Source: Anoplolepis gracilipes
Taxonomy: Eukaryota > Arthropoda > Insecta > Hymenoptera > Formicidae
Assembly (NCBI RefSeq): GCF_047496725.1
Contig: NC_132984.1
Span: 4,847,001 to 4,911,000, forward strand
DNA: 64,000 nt
Reading direction: 5' to 3'
Below the pieces are notes generated by a model. The model searched no databases, was not told the DNA's origin, and saw nothing but the letters and a program-made list of their open reading frames with translations. Position numbers and translations under genes: made by a program. Within the stretch, counting starts at the first letter, position 1, and each line of letters begins with the position of its first letter. This document shows positions 1 through 13,100 of the stretch, one piece after another.

Positions 1-394
1 GATACTTCGGAAAGGATGCATTTTAGGACAATACGTCCACAGGGTGGAACCGCGACGGGGGTGGAAGGAGAAAGGCAACGGCAATCCCGCTTCCCCTTAA
101 GACCTCTCTTGTACTACCATGAGTCTTTTGTGAAACTCGCTCCAAAGTTCGGGATAGTAACGTCCCCGAGAACAAATTTCGCCGCCGAGGCGGACGAATT
201 ATGTTCTCTCGGGAATAACTCGTTTTGCCCCTCCCCTTTCGCCTCCAGACGCGAATTATTGTTAAAATTTCGGGAGGTAGGAGGCGAATCGCTATAGAAT
301 AAAACAAATATCGTAATATCACTAACATAGTATATATTGAATCAAAATAAAAACTCCCTTTTAAAAGCTACAAAAAAAAATGTGTTTTGAGAAT

Positions 395-1510
395 ATCTTT
401 ATTTTCTCGATATGTGAATCTTGAAATGAGATTATACAGTGTTAAACAAATACAAAGTGCTTGTTCGAAGACATTCAACATAAACATCTACCAAAAGAAA
501 TATTTTTATTATTTAAGAATAATTTTCATAAATAGAGAAAAAAGTGTCGGATGGACAAATAATATATATTTAAATTATTATAATAAAATTAAAATAATAA
601 TATTATATTCTTGAGATGACTATTTTAATATTAAAATATAATAATTATTAATATTGTTAAAATTTCAGATTATCCAATCTTTCTAAGAAGATTATATATT
701 GTTGCTAATACACAATATATATGAGAAAATTTAACTCTATTATATAAGTACTAATTTGATACCAATGTTTTTTTATATAGAAAAAAAATTATTCTCGATA
801 TAAATCTTGAAATGAGACTATGTAGCGTTAAACAAATACAAATTGTTTGTTTAAAGACATATAATATAGTTCTACCAAGAAAAATATATTCTTATTATTC
901 AAGAATAATTTTCTAAATAGATAAATAATGCAAAGATTATATAAATGATAATTGCATAGATAATAATAGATTAATATTCTTTAAGACTGCAGTTTTAATA
1001 ATAGCTACTTATTTTTTATTTCCACTATAGTTCTATTAAAAAAAAAATGACATTTTTATTATAATTTTCATAAATAAAGAGAAAAATCAGACGGAAAAAT
1101 AGTATACATTTTTAAACCAAATATTTATTATAATAATATTTAATTATATTTTTGAGATGATTATTATAATATTAAAATAAAATTATAATAATAAGCGCGT
1201 AAAATATTTATAATTAATTTATATAAACGTTCGCCAGAATTGTTAACACCATATTATAACTTTTAATTCAATAATTTTGATTTTATAAACAGATGCGATG
1301 TTACTATAATACTCAATCTTATAACAAAATTATCTCTGTATATTCACATATTATTGCTCTAATACCAAATATTTTACGCTTATTATTATAATATTATAGA
1401 GCCTTTACGTTACGTTAATTAATTAAAATAAAATTGTAATATTGTTGAAATACAAGATTATTAAATCTTTCTAAGAAAATTATATATTGTCGTTATATAG
1501 AAAACAATAA
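395..1510. repeat. Degenerate ~400-bp AT-rich tandem repeat
   Basis: CTTGAAATGAGATTATACAG at 420 recurs as CTTGAAATGAGACTATGTAG near 807, with the flanking TTAAACAAATACAAA and TCTACCAA blocks shared; TTCATAAATA-AGAGAAAAA recurs near 1065, and CTTTCTAAGAA-ATTATATATTG occurs near 679 and 1466. So three diverged copies with gaps. No coding evidence. Confidence 0.65.
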
Positions 1511-2319
1511 ATGGCGTTGACTAAAGCATATGAGTTTTAATTTGACATTAACTTTTTTCCTATATAATTCTGTCATTAACACCTCTCCTGGAAAGCTCGC
1601 GTGAAACGAACGTTATTCCGGAGTGTGCTGACATCCCACCATTTATTCCGTCAATGGGATTAGGGGTAATTGAATGCAGGATCGGAGAACACTCTGTACA
1701 TCGTTTACCTTTACTCACGGGGCACGTGCATGTGCGAATTTGCAGCTCGTCGAATTATCGAGAAGCTCGTACACCTCCTCGTGCTCGCGCTCGCGCGCGC
1801 GCGCGAGCTTGTGTCAATTATCCAAATACGTGTGTCGAGCGTTCGTAGAATAGATACCGATGTGAGACGCAACGAGAAATCCCGTCTCGTTGAAAACCAA
1901 TTTAAGCATTTGGCGTTACATTCAATGTTTAATTGTTGTCTCGCGAGGTATCGACACACCCTTTAATCCTGCACCTTCGTTTGCAAAGCACATGCTGGCG
2001 TACGCGGAATTTTGGGTATAAAAAATTTCACGTTGCAAACTCTGGGCAAAAGAAAAAAAAGAGAGACAGTTCTTTTCGACAATGCAGATCCAATATATTC
2101 TGGATACCAAATACCTCCGACATCGTAGATAGCGATCCTAACTTTAGTCGAGTTGCTCTTTTGGGTTTCGTAAGTTTTATTACTCCCGCATGTGAATATA
2201 TCTTATCTTTCCTCTGCAGAATATTTTGATTACATATTCTTAGTATTGTATAAATAATTCTAATATTATACAATATTATAGTAATAATTGATTCGCAATT
2301 TTTTAATAATTAAGGAATC

Positions 2320-2545
2320 GTATAAAAGACTTTGTCAGTAATTTTTGATTGACCAGAGATTCTCAGAGCACAAATAATCAAGTCTGTTGACTGTTTATGT
2401 ACATAAATTTTTGATATTATATATAAATAATAATTAATATATTAATTTCTTTTTATAACTTTAATAATCACACAGGAAAGACTTTATCAATATTTTTACT
2501 TAAACAGAGATTCTCAGAGCACAGATATTCAAGATATTTCATTTC
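2320..2545. repeat. Short direct repeat
   Basis: AGAGATTCTCAGAGCACA preceded by a CTTT-TCA-TA-TTTTT block and followed by AAT/TCAAG occurs at about 2355 and 2507, spacing near 152 bp. AT-rich intergenic sequence. Confidence 0.6.
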
Positions 2546-4011
2546 ATGCGTTATTTATTTCATTTATATAATATTTGTATAACAAATACTTGTGTTGGAC
2601 GTATAAAAATATTGATTTGTATGGTAAATATTTGATAAAATAGAATTTTACTTTTATTTTACGCATATGGTATCTTCAAGATGATATCTCAATTAGTTTC
2701 ACACAGATATATGTATATATGCTTATTTATTTTCTTGACTATCTCATTCGTGACAGGTTGGTTACGTTTTATATATTTATATTTTTCTATCACAGCATTT
2801 TGAAATACCATTTATAAAAATTCCGTTTCGTGGTAGAGTATAAAATTAAATTCAATATTCGTCCGTCATCTGGCGACACATATTGATATATATTTTAATC
2901 AATTCAGTCGAAATACAAAATAAAAAAAATACACACACACACACGCGCGGAGGGCAAAACTATATTTCTATTGAATTAAAGCGCTCGTGGCTGCGTTCCC
3001 AAAGCGAGACAAACTGCGAGCATTAATTCCAACTTGTCGTCGATGAATATTTCCTGGTCGACAGGAAGTCGTGAGAAGGAGACGCGGTAACAAAGGGCAA
3101 AAGCGGTCGCCGTCGCCGCCGACGATTCCGCACCGGAATTTTCGCGCCGCGTCTCTAACGAGAGCCCATGAATTTTCGCTTCATCGCTAAATGCGAGAGA
3201 AGAAAGAAATGGTAACGAATGGGATTGAATCCCTGGTTGTCGGGGGACAAAGGGAAAGCCGGGAAAGCGCGATGCGTGCTCGGCGGAAATTTCACGTTTT
3301 TCTTTTTCCCTTTTTTCCTCTTTCTTTGATAACACAGCCTAGAGAAAGAGAGAGAGAGAGAGGGGGGGGGAGACAATGTCATTTCTGTCGAAATTTATCG
3401 CGCCGCCGCAAGTACATACCACCCTCGTTCTCGCAAGAGGGTTGCCGGAAGAGATTAGGTTTCGACCCGAACGTTAACCGCAACCGTGAATCGCGTGCGT
3501 TACCCTCTTCTCGCGATAAAATGTCGAAGGGGAAGAGAAAGGGAATCCCGTAAAAGGATACGCCAAGAATCCGGCAACTCTCTAAAGGCAACATCCTGTG
3601 AAACTCGAACTAAAATCCAAAAGCCCGTTGAAACAACAAACTCGAGAACTACAAAGAAAAGCCGGGGGAAGTCTCCGGTGTTAGATTTTTCGCGATTTTC
3701 AATGTGTATAAGGATCAGTGTTTCCTCCTTCTCTTTCTCTCTCTCTCTCTTTCACTCGAATAAAATCAACGACAACTTCTTCTTAACGAAAATTTAAGCA
3801 AAGACCCAGTTACCGGAGTTTGATCACAAGTGAGCACAAAGCGAGGAGTTTCGGGATTAAACTGCGGGGACTGTAAATGAATAACGGGATCTTACTTTCA
3901 GTTAATTTGGCTTGCAAATTCAGTTGGCTTCATCGCCGAGCAACAATAACTTTGGATAGAATTTAACTTCGAATACAGTTAGAGGATTAAATTATCGAAA
4001 TTTAAGAAACC

Positions 4012-4012
4012 C

Positions 4013-4039
<27 letters not shown>
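4012..4039. repeat. (CT)n microsatellite
   Basis: About 13 CT units within the GC-rich island 2950-4330. Other short GA/CT runs are at 3342-3361 and 3738-3751. Confidence 0.9.
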
Positions 4040-4044
<5 letters not shown>

Positions 4045-4458
4045 CCGTTTTTTCGACGTTCGCTTTAGAAAAAAAAATGTGCAACTTTTCTAACCATTTC
4101 TAGATTATGTATAATGTATTCTGCGCGTTTCACACGTAACCCGCCTCTGTTTTATGCGAGACGCGGCGAAAACCGGGGTAAAAAACGCGGCTGGTTTTTT
4201 CCAACGAAAATAGTTTCGGTGGCACTTGTCACTCGCGCATGCGAGAAGTTCAACATGCCGACGTCGCCGCGAGTGGATATCTAGGTGGGTAGGTCCTCGT
4301 TTAAATTCAAATGCCAACCCAGTTCCTTGAAGCCCTTTCGCGAAATTTACTTTTCAGCCTGCGTGCGAAATAATCACAAAAACTTAGCGTGACTTTATAT
4401 ACGTCGTCCCGCGTTAAAATTGACGAACATTTCGTTGCGAATAATTTTGCTGTTAAAG

Positions 4459-5915
4459 AACTGATGATAACTAGCAAAATTTCAAGAAACATGTCCCAAG
4501 AAAATAATGTCAAATATGTAAATAAACTTATTAATTAAAGCAACGATTATTTAGGAAATCAACACAGTACACGCGTAAAATTAATAAAATTTATAATTTG
4601 TATATTAATTTTACATAGATTGTCATTCTGTTGAGAAAAAACTGGATCAACTACGTCAAAAGTTAATAAATCTAATACATTACAAAATTCAATTTGAGAA
4701 TTGAAAAAGCTATTGTTCTTTTAAAAAGAAATAATTTGAGAGTAAAGATTTTTTCTGTAGAATTAAAACTTTTAATTTAATTTTTAATTATATTTTTAAT
4801 ACAATATTTTAAATTTAATTTCTAACTTTAAGAACTGATGATAAATAGCAAGATTTCAACCAGCATCTGAAGGAAATAATGCAAAATAAGTAAACTTATT
4901 AATTAAAGCAACGATTATTTAGGAAATCAACACAGTACACGCGTAAAATTAATAAAATTTATAATTTGTATATTAATTTTACATAGATTGTCATTCTGTT
5001 GAGAAAAAACTGGATCAACTACGTCAAAAGTTAATAAATCTAATACATTACAAAATTCAATTTGAGAATTGAAAAAGCTATTGTTCTTTTAAAAAGAAAT
5101 AATTTGAGAGTAAAGATTTTTTCTGTAGAATTAAAACTTTTAATTTAATTTTTAATTATATTTTTAATACAATATTTTAAATTTAATTTCTAACTTTAAG
5201 AACTGATGATAAATAGCAAGATTTCAACCAGCATCTGAAGGAAATAATGCAAAATAAGTAAACTTATTAATTAAAGCAACGATTATTTAGGAAATCAACA
5301 CAGTACACGCGTAAAATTAATAAAATTTATAATTTGTATATTAATTTTACATAGATTGTCATTCTGTTGAGAAGAAACTGGATCAACTACGTCAAAAGTT
5401 AATAAATCTAATACATTACAAAATTCAATTTGAGAATTGAAAAAGCTATTGTTCTTTTAAAAAGAAATAATTTGAGAGTAAAGATTTTTTCTGTAGAATT
5501 AAAACTTTTAATTTAATTTTTAATTATATTTTTAATACAATTTTTTAAATTTAATTTCTAACTTTAAGAACTGATGATAAATAGCAAGATTTCAACCAGC
5601 ATCTGAAGGAAATAATGCAAAATAAGTAAATTTATTAATTAAAGCAACGATTATTTAGAAAGGAAATTAACAGAGTACTCGCGTAAAATGAATATAATTT
5701 ATAATTTGTATATTAATTTTACATAGATTGTCATTCTGTTGAGAAGAAACTGGATCAACTACGTCAAAAGTTAATAAATCTAATACATTATAAAATTCTT
5801 AAATTTGAGGATTCAAAAAACTATTATCCTTTTAAATATAAATTAATTTGAGAATAAAGATTTTTTCTGTAAAATTAAAACTTTTAATTTAATTCTTAAT
5901 ACAATTTTTAAAATT
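4459..5915. repeat. 368-bp tandem satellite, about four monomers
   Basis: Monomers begin at 4459, 4833, 5201 and 5569 with AACTGATGATAA; the last three starts are exactly 368 bp apart, and monomers two and three look nearly identical, while the first and last are diverged at the outer edges. Each AT-rich monomer contains an inverted pair GTAAAATTAAT / ATTAATTTTAC separated by about 18 bp next to CGCG. Probably a small array of a satellite family. Confidence 0.92.
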
Positions 5916-6279
5916 TAATTTTCATCTTTTATTTTCATGAATTTTTCTGTGCAGTTACTATAAAATTTTTATGATACAATCACTATAAAAAAGTTAGTTC
6001 CATAATAAAATATTAATGATTAGATTTTATTTACAATCGATATAAGATATTATTTACAATTTTGAAATGAAATTATTAATTACAAAAATTACAAAAATTG
6101 ACGCTAAAATTTGTAAATCTACATACTATATTGATTTTACATAGATTGTTAAATTTTAATTAACTTTATGAAATATTCTCTTAACTATTGGACGAAAATT
6201 CCAATTTTAAAAAACGGAGCAATTTACTAAGTTCAAAAATTTTTGACTATAGAAATTTCCTCAAATTCGCGCGACTCTT

Positions 6280-6640
6280 ATCACGGATCATACATACGTG
6301 TATCAAGATTCTGTAGCGTTACGAGATGAAGCGCGGGGGGGGGGCGGGGAGAAAGGGGGGGGGGAAATGTTTCCGTGATGTCGAAAATCATCAGGGCGTC
6401 CTCCAGGCCGATGCTAATGTTCTGATACGACATCTGCGCCCCTCGGTATATGTCACGTAAGTACGTCGAGTATCTCTTGGACATTACCGCGGATATAAGC
6501 AGCAGACGTTTCGTGATCCGCCCGGTAAGAGAAACGACCTCGTACGATATGGATAAACCGGATGTAAGAAACGCATTTCAAAAGTCGTCATCGACGTTGC
6601 GGCTCGTTTCGAAAGATTACGACCGTGAAATCGAGCAAGT
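6280..6640 (-). CDS. Candidate coding island, strand and product uncertain
   Basis: A GC-richer island in AT-rich DNA. On the minus strand a frame of about 98 codons is open from about 6575, reading LSISYEVVSLTGRITKRLLL, then MSKRYSTYLRDIYRGAQMSY and QNISIGLEDALMIFDITETF, before running into a C/G homopolymer. On the plus strand a frame from 6426 to 6641 reads KYVEYLLDITADISSRRFVI and ends near GCAA|GTATGA, with a strong internal CCCG|GTAAGA donor at 6525. Only one strand can be genuine. No family is recognised; it could be a decayed gene fragment. Confidence 0.2.
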
Positions 6641-6842
6641 ATGAAATTGAGAATCCAAATACTCACTTGCACGTCATATAGTTTACAGTAGTAAAAATTG
6701 ATAGAAAAAGCTGATTATCGGGAGATATTTTAAATTTTAAAATATTCAAATAATGTGGTTGCATAGGTGAAATTACCCATTTCAAAAGTTTTTCAAATGT
6801 CTGTTTCTTCTATAAAAATTTCAAATTTTCAAAGATATACTT

Positions 6843-7149
6843 AGCATGCGATGCTTATGATAAATGTTCATAAATTAATTTATAATTTCTCAATTTATAA
6901 AATTCATAATTTCTATTACTTGTTTTTAAAAAATATTTTATTTTACAAAAAAAAAAAAAAAAACTGTATTCAAAACACACATATTATTAAAATATAGATT
7001 AAATATTTTGTAAAATACTTATGATAAAGAAAGAATAAAAAAAAATAAATATTTATAATAATATTTTGTTCCATTTAAGATTACAAAATATTCAAATTTT
7101 GATATAAATATTTCGTATATATTTCATAATTATTGCATGCTGTTCTATC
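6843..7149. mobile_element. AGACAGC-family miniature element, degenerate copy
   Basis: Starts AGCATGCGATGCTTATGATAAATG and ends ATTATTGCATGCTGTTCT, with internal CCATTTAAGATTACAAAATA shared with the other copies. Terminal repeats are eroded, so membership rests on the internal order of blocks. Confidence 0.45.
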
Positions 7150-10100
7150 AGTGATTGCGATTTTAGGAAAGCTATCCGAAATATCAAAATTTAAATAATT
7201 TTTCCTAGGATTTAAATTTCAAAAAATTCGAAAATTTCTTCCGAAAGATGAGGAGATTTTGTCGAGTCGAAAAATAATCCGCAAAAAATTTCGGCGCGAA
7301 AAATGCTTATCGAACCATGCCTGGGCTATGCAAGAAGCGGCAGAGCAACCGGCTAACCGCTGGTTGTGTGCTACGTGCTTCCGGGTAGATAATTCTAACA
7401 CAAAACCCTATGTAAAGCCCGCCGGCGGTGGGTTGCCCGTGGGTGTGTAACGTGATGTTAAATTGTACCGTTTCGAGCGATTGCCGCGAATAACGTGGCG
7501 GCTAATAGAACATAGCCGTGCGAAATTCGCGTATCGCTATACAGTTTGCTTTGTGTTCTCTCCCAATAAGACGCGCCGATGGAGATACAGAGCCGGCGAT
7601 TTCATGCGCATCGAATTGAAATCTGCAACAGAGTGCTGGCAGCCAATTAACGTGCAATTGTGTGCAAGAGACACGTGTACGCATATACAAAGCGAAGAAA
7701 TATCCATATCTTGCAGCCGAGATTTTATTACGAGATTTTATTCGCGATTACTCTAATTTTCGAGGATAAAAAAAAATCGACCGATAGTAATTGCGGCCGA
7801 TTTTCGACAGCTTGGCTCTCGAGTCAAGTTGATTCGTGTTGTAAGAAATTTTTTGTTTAAATTATTTTTGTAAAACGAAATAAATTTGTAGGAGAGATCA
7901 ATAATTTCCGTGATACCTCTCGTGCATTTATTCGCTTGTACAACTTAGGCAACCAGTTTCGGTGGGCGATAAAATGTGAAACAGATTCGCGCCCGCTCTT
8001 GGCTATTGCGGTTTTCATTGCAACCAGCTCGTGTATTATCGACTCTCCCGTTGTGTTTCGAGGGGTTCGATAACATTCTGGCAGCTGTCACCGACGGCGA
8101 AAAATCAGAACGTATCGGCAACGGGACCTCAGCGGGAATACGACGGGTGAAAAGATAAAAAAGAAAGATCGCTAATAGCGTAAATCGTGGAAACGTATAT
8201 ATTCGATAAAAAAAAATAATAATAAAAAGAAACACAGGGATCGATGCGCAGAACAAGTTAAAATAATATTACAAGCGCGCGAATTTTTATATAATACTCT
8301 AGACACCTGAAAGCGTAATCAAGAACTCAATTTAAAAAAAAAAATCGCCATATTTAATTCTTTAGTTTTATTATTAACAGAATAAATAATATAAATAATA
8401 TTTTCATTTATCATATAATTTAACATATTAATATAATTTAAATCTAATAATATATAAATAATATTTCTTACAATATGTATATAAGTTTTTAAAATTTCTA
8501 TACGACATTGCGGATAGATAAAGATTGATAAAAATTGTGTTCCCATTTTATAGTGAGAGAAATTTCGTTTTGTTTGGACTTTATATATGTATTATTGTTG
8601 AAAGCAAATTCTGTGGACAAACATAGTGGCCAGCGAGGTGCTCGCAAAGCGCTCTAATAAGAGCGAATTGCGCAAATAGTTTGGAAATTTACACGGTGAG
8701 AATTCTTTTCATTCGTGCGAGCCAGCCGCGATGTGGCTACTTCCACTTTTGCGGTCCGCCGTGTTTTAAATACTTTCCAATTAGCACGGTAGCTCGCATG
8801 CTCGCCACCACTCGTACAGCTTAGATTTGCATGAATCGTTTATTCCGCTGTTCAAAATCCCGGTACGATAACTGGTTTTGTTAAAAGGAATTTGCGCACT
8901 TTATCGGCAAATTTTCAATCCGACGCCCGTATACTTCTTTCAATTTCGAATTAATTACACATACACACAGGCAAGGATTTAGTGTGTAAATTGTTTGAAA
9001 AATATAAAGGAATAGAATACATTTGCATTTTTAGCAAAAAAAGATGCAAGTTTAAGAAATTTTGTGGTGTCTCTTTAGTTTCAGATACATTTAGTTAAGA
9101 GTATAAAATTAAATTTAACTTTTCGATCCAACGTCCGCGCGTTTTTCTTACAATCCCGAAATAATTATACACAGCTAGTCTAATAACTAAATTATGTATT
9201 TAGAAAATTTTTTGGAAAATTATTTAAAAAATTATTATAATAAACTATTTAAATTAAAGGCTTTCGATATTACAAAGTAATAAAATTAAAATAATTTAGC
9301 AATGAAGAGCCGACGCGGATATAGAGCGTGAAAATAATTTTAAACTAATTTAAATTTAATTAATTATTAATTATTCGTGATCCATACGTTTCCCACTCCT
9401 TTCCGGCCTTTTCGACTTAAAATAAAACGTTCATATAAGATAAAGTACAATAGAATAAAAAATAATAATACAAAAGTTGATAATAAAATTAGAATCATTT
9501 TCAAGATGTTCGTTACATAATTTATCTCAATCGATCCTCGCGAATATCTAATGTAAAAAGCTTCCTAAATGGTACAAGAGTAAGTAAAGCATGTTTTCAG
9601 ACATGTCAAAATTGAAACTTAAAATAAAAATGATAAAATGAAACAGAGGCAATTTACTCAGATCGAGGAGAACACCAGAGACCAGACAAACCGCTGACAT
9701 ATGACTGATAGAATTTATACCGAATAATTTAAATAAACGTTGAATGTCAAAAACATAAAATACAAAACGATAGATTCCAATAAAAGACACGTATCAAAAC
9801 AATATTGTATGAAATCTTTGATAGATTGTCAATAATTGTTAAACAAGATTTATTCAATTTTACTGTATCGCTCTGGAGGTTCAAGGCATTTTTTAAAAAA
9901 ATTATTGCATTTGAAAAATAAAACTTAATTATAATATAATTATTTGGAAAATTATTTAGAAAGTATAAAGTGGGACGAGATACAGAGTTTTAATAAAATT
10001 TGATGCAAGTTTGAGAAATTTCGTGGCGTCTCTCGTTTCAGACACATTCAATTAAAAGAGTATAAAATTGTACTGGCGTACCTACAGAAATTCAAATGTG

Positions 10101-13100
10101 AGCTTTCTGTTTCTGAAAACTCGTGAAATCTTTGCATTCGCAATCGATTCTGTTCGAGCTGTGCATTTTAAGAACAAAAAGAAAAAAAAAAAAAAAAGAC
10201 ATTTATACATCAGCCAATGGCGTATTAAAGTGTATAAACGTGATGACGAAATTGATGAGCAACATTTCCGTCTTCCTCTGGGCCACTTTGTTCCCCATCA
10301 GTGCCAATGATCGGAAATTGTAATCCTTCGGCCTTCCAGCATAGCCATGTCACGTTGGCTGGATACATACGGGGTTGCTTAATAAATCCACAGAGCGGAT
10401 ACAACTCGCCCCCGCAATCTAGCCGCCGGACACGTAATCTAGCTTAACGTATGTACCCACTCGATTTTCTCGCTTTCCCGTAGCCCTTACTCGCCCTCTT
10501 TCTATCTGTCTTCTCTCTCTCTCTCTTTCTCTCTCTTCCCCTATCTATCTTCCGCGAGTCGCGAGAAGGCAGAGAGAGTCTGCACGGGATTCCCAGATAT
10601 GAAATCGCCCGTAGATATGGACCACGATGAATCGCTCTTGGAAGTTGAAGCGCAGAGCGTGGGGTGAAATAGAGACGAATCAGCTCCGTAAAATTGAACT
10701 TTAGATATTTCAACTGTGAGTTTCAAATTCGGGTGTTTGCATATTGCAGGTATCGAGCACGAATTATCATAGAAATCTTCGGAGCGGATAGTTCTCCGCT
10801 GTCTCATCTTCCTTGAATTTCCGCAATTTTCGTGTCAACTAGTTTTTATATTAAAAACTTCTTTTACAATCTTCAATTTTTCAAAGTAAAGAGAAAAAAA
10901 AACAAACAAAAGGTCGTATCTCCTTGTCATTTATTTATTTCGGAAATTTTCTTTCATAAAGGATCTTTAAAATCTCTGGAACCGGGTCAAAAGATATATA
11001 TCTTGTATCTTTACGTCGAAAATATTTTCCAAAAATGCGACTTTTGTCAGAATGCATTCTTTGCATCTTCGAGCTTTTTTTTTTCTGTTTTTTTTTTTTG
11101 TTTTTTTTTAAACCGGATACAGCGTCAAAGCTCGTATCTCGTTACGTATCTCTCTAGGGGAAAATTGGAGCGAGAGGAAAATAAAAATTCGCTCGACTCT
11201 GTTACGACTACTACTGTAACAAATGCGCTTCGCAGAAACTGACTCGATCGTAATTCCATGGCTATTCATTAAAAGCGATATCGCGAGCTTTGCCCCCGAT
11301 ATCTCGTAAATCACAAATTGGCGACGCGAGCATTAAACCGTGATTCGAGAGCGATACGGGAGGCAAAGCGTAGGGGAAGAGAGAAGGGGGGGGGAGGGGA
11401 GGTGGTGGAAAGTTTGGATTTACCATCGTAAATGCCCGAGCTGACGAAGTCATATAAAGCGACGGTGGTGGATTTAAAAAGCGGTTCACATAAAGCTCCC
11501 TTATGAAGCGAATCCTGAGAATCCTCGCGGAATCGCGAGTAGCTTCCGCTTCATTGGGATTTATCGCGAGGACAGGGATGGCGACCCGGGCTTGATTCTG
11601 ACGCTTCGACCCTGAGCTTAACCTTACGTAACAGTCCTGGCTGGTGTGAGGCGATAAATCTTCATGGAGGCATTAGCGGTCCCTGTTACCGCATACAGAC
11701 TCTGCTACAAGTATGTATCGCTGTCAAGGTGACCTCCGACGACGTAACAGGGAATGGACGAGAAGTGCAAGATTGGGGGTCGGATGACGTTACAGAAAAA
11801 TGGATAGGAATTTTGATGGAGTGGTCCTTTTTCGCGCAAAGTCTATATTCTTGTAGAGTAATATTGCTTGATAAAGATGAGATATTACACATGGGTTCTA
11901 TTACGGTATCGCGACAATACGGCAAAACTTAGCGCACTTTTCAAAGTGCAATATGTGAACTGCAACGGGGAATGGGAAAATTATGGGCACGTTTACGCTG
12001 GTAAATAAGACTCGGGCTGGTAAATAAAAACTTGGCGAATCTTGATTCACCGACAAACTTCTCTCCACGCAGATCATCACGAAACTCTTATACCACCGCC
12101 GAGAGAGAGAGAGAGAAACTTACAAAACGATGTAACAGTACCGAAACAAGATTTGCGCGTACGCGCGGCACAAACTTTCTCTATAAATCAATGTGGAGAG
12201 GGTTTCCTTCTCTCTGGGAAACCCCCGACAAATAGAGAGGGTCACTCAATCGAAGATCCGCGGAGCGGTGTTCACGTTTGATGCAACTCTTCGATTCCTC
12301 TCGCGAGATAAATAACTGTGACTGTCGAGAATAGAGTTGTAAAACGAGATACCAAGACTTGATATTGTATTGTTTCGAAATTCGAAACAAGATCAAGATA
12401 AGGTTTTTTATTAGTTATCAAGACCAAGATTGTCAAGATTATTGATTTTGTAAAGATTATTGGTTAAAAAGGAAATTGAAGTACACATGTATATTTGTAA
12501 ATTACCATATGGAAAAATCACCATATTACATATATACAAATTTAGAAACATTCGATAAACAATATAAAATTTTATACAATTTTTATTTAGCTACAAAGAG
12601 CTTTATATAAATATAATATATTTTGTGTGAGAAGTAAACGAATGATATAAATAGTAATAATTCTCTTAAATTATATTGTAAAAATAATATGTTAAAAACT
12701 GTTATTTTAAACAATTATTAGAGAAAAATTGTTAATAAAATCGAGACAAGATTAAAATTTTCCAAAATTTTCCAATACAATATTTTTACGAATATGGTTT
12801 TGTTTTGAATCTTGTCGAGAACGTAAAAGAAAAAAAGAGAGAGAGAAAGAGAGAAAAAATACCGTCTTCTCTTTTTTAATTTCTACACTTATGTTTTTAT
12901 TCGACGAATACTCATAAAATGTGCGTGTTTATTTTGCACGAAAGTGGCGATCGAATTAACAGGATTGTTTCCCCTATAGACTCCCCGGATCGCTATCCCT
13001 CCCCTCCCCTTCTCTCCCTGCCCGGCTGTTGATTCTATCTCCTAAGATCCTAATATCCCGAGGTATTAGGGCATCCGTGTAGACCGAAATCGACCTGTCG

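Larger units (their letters stand above)
1..4458. other. No recognised gene: islands and AT-rich DNA
   Basis: GC-rich islands at 1-300, 1570-2210 and 2950-4330 contain short open frames on both strands without recognisable domains. Between them is AT-rich DNA with the degenerate repeats listed separately. A CG-alternating run (GCTCGCGCTCGCGCGCGCGC) is at 1781-1806. Confidence 0.6.
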
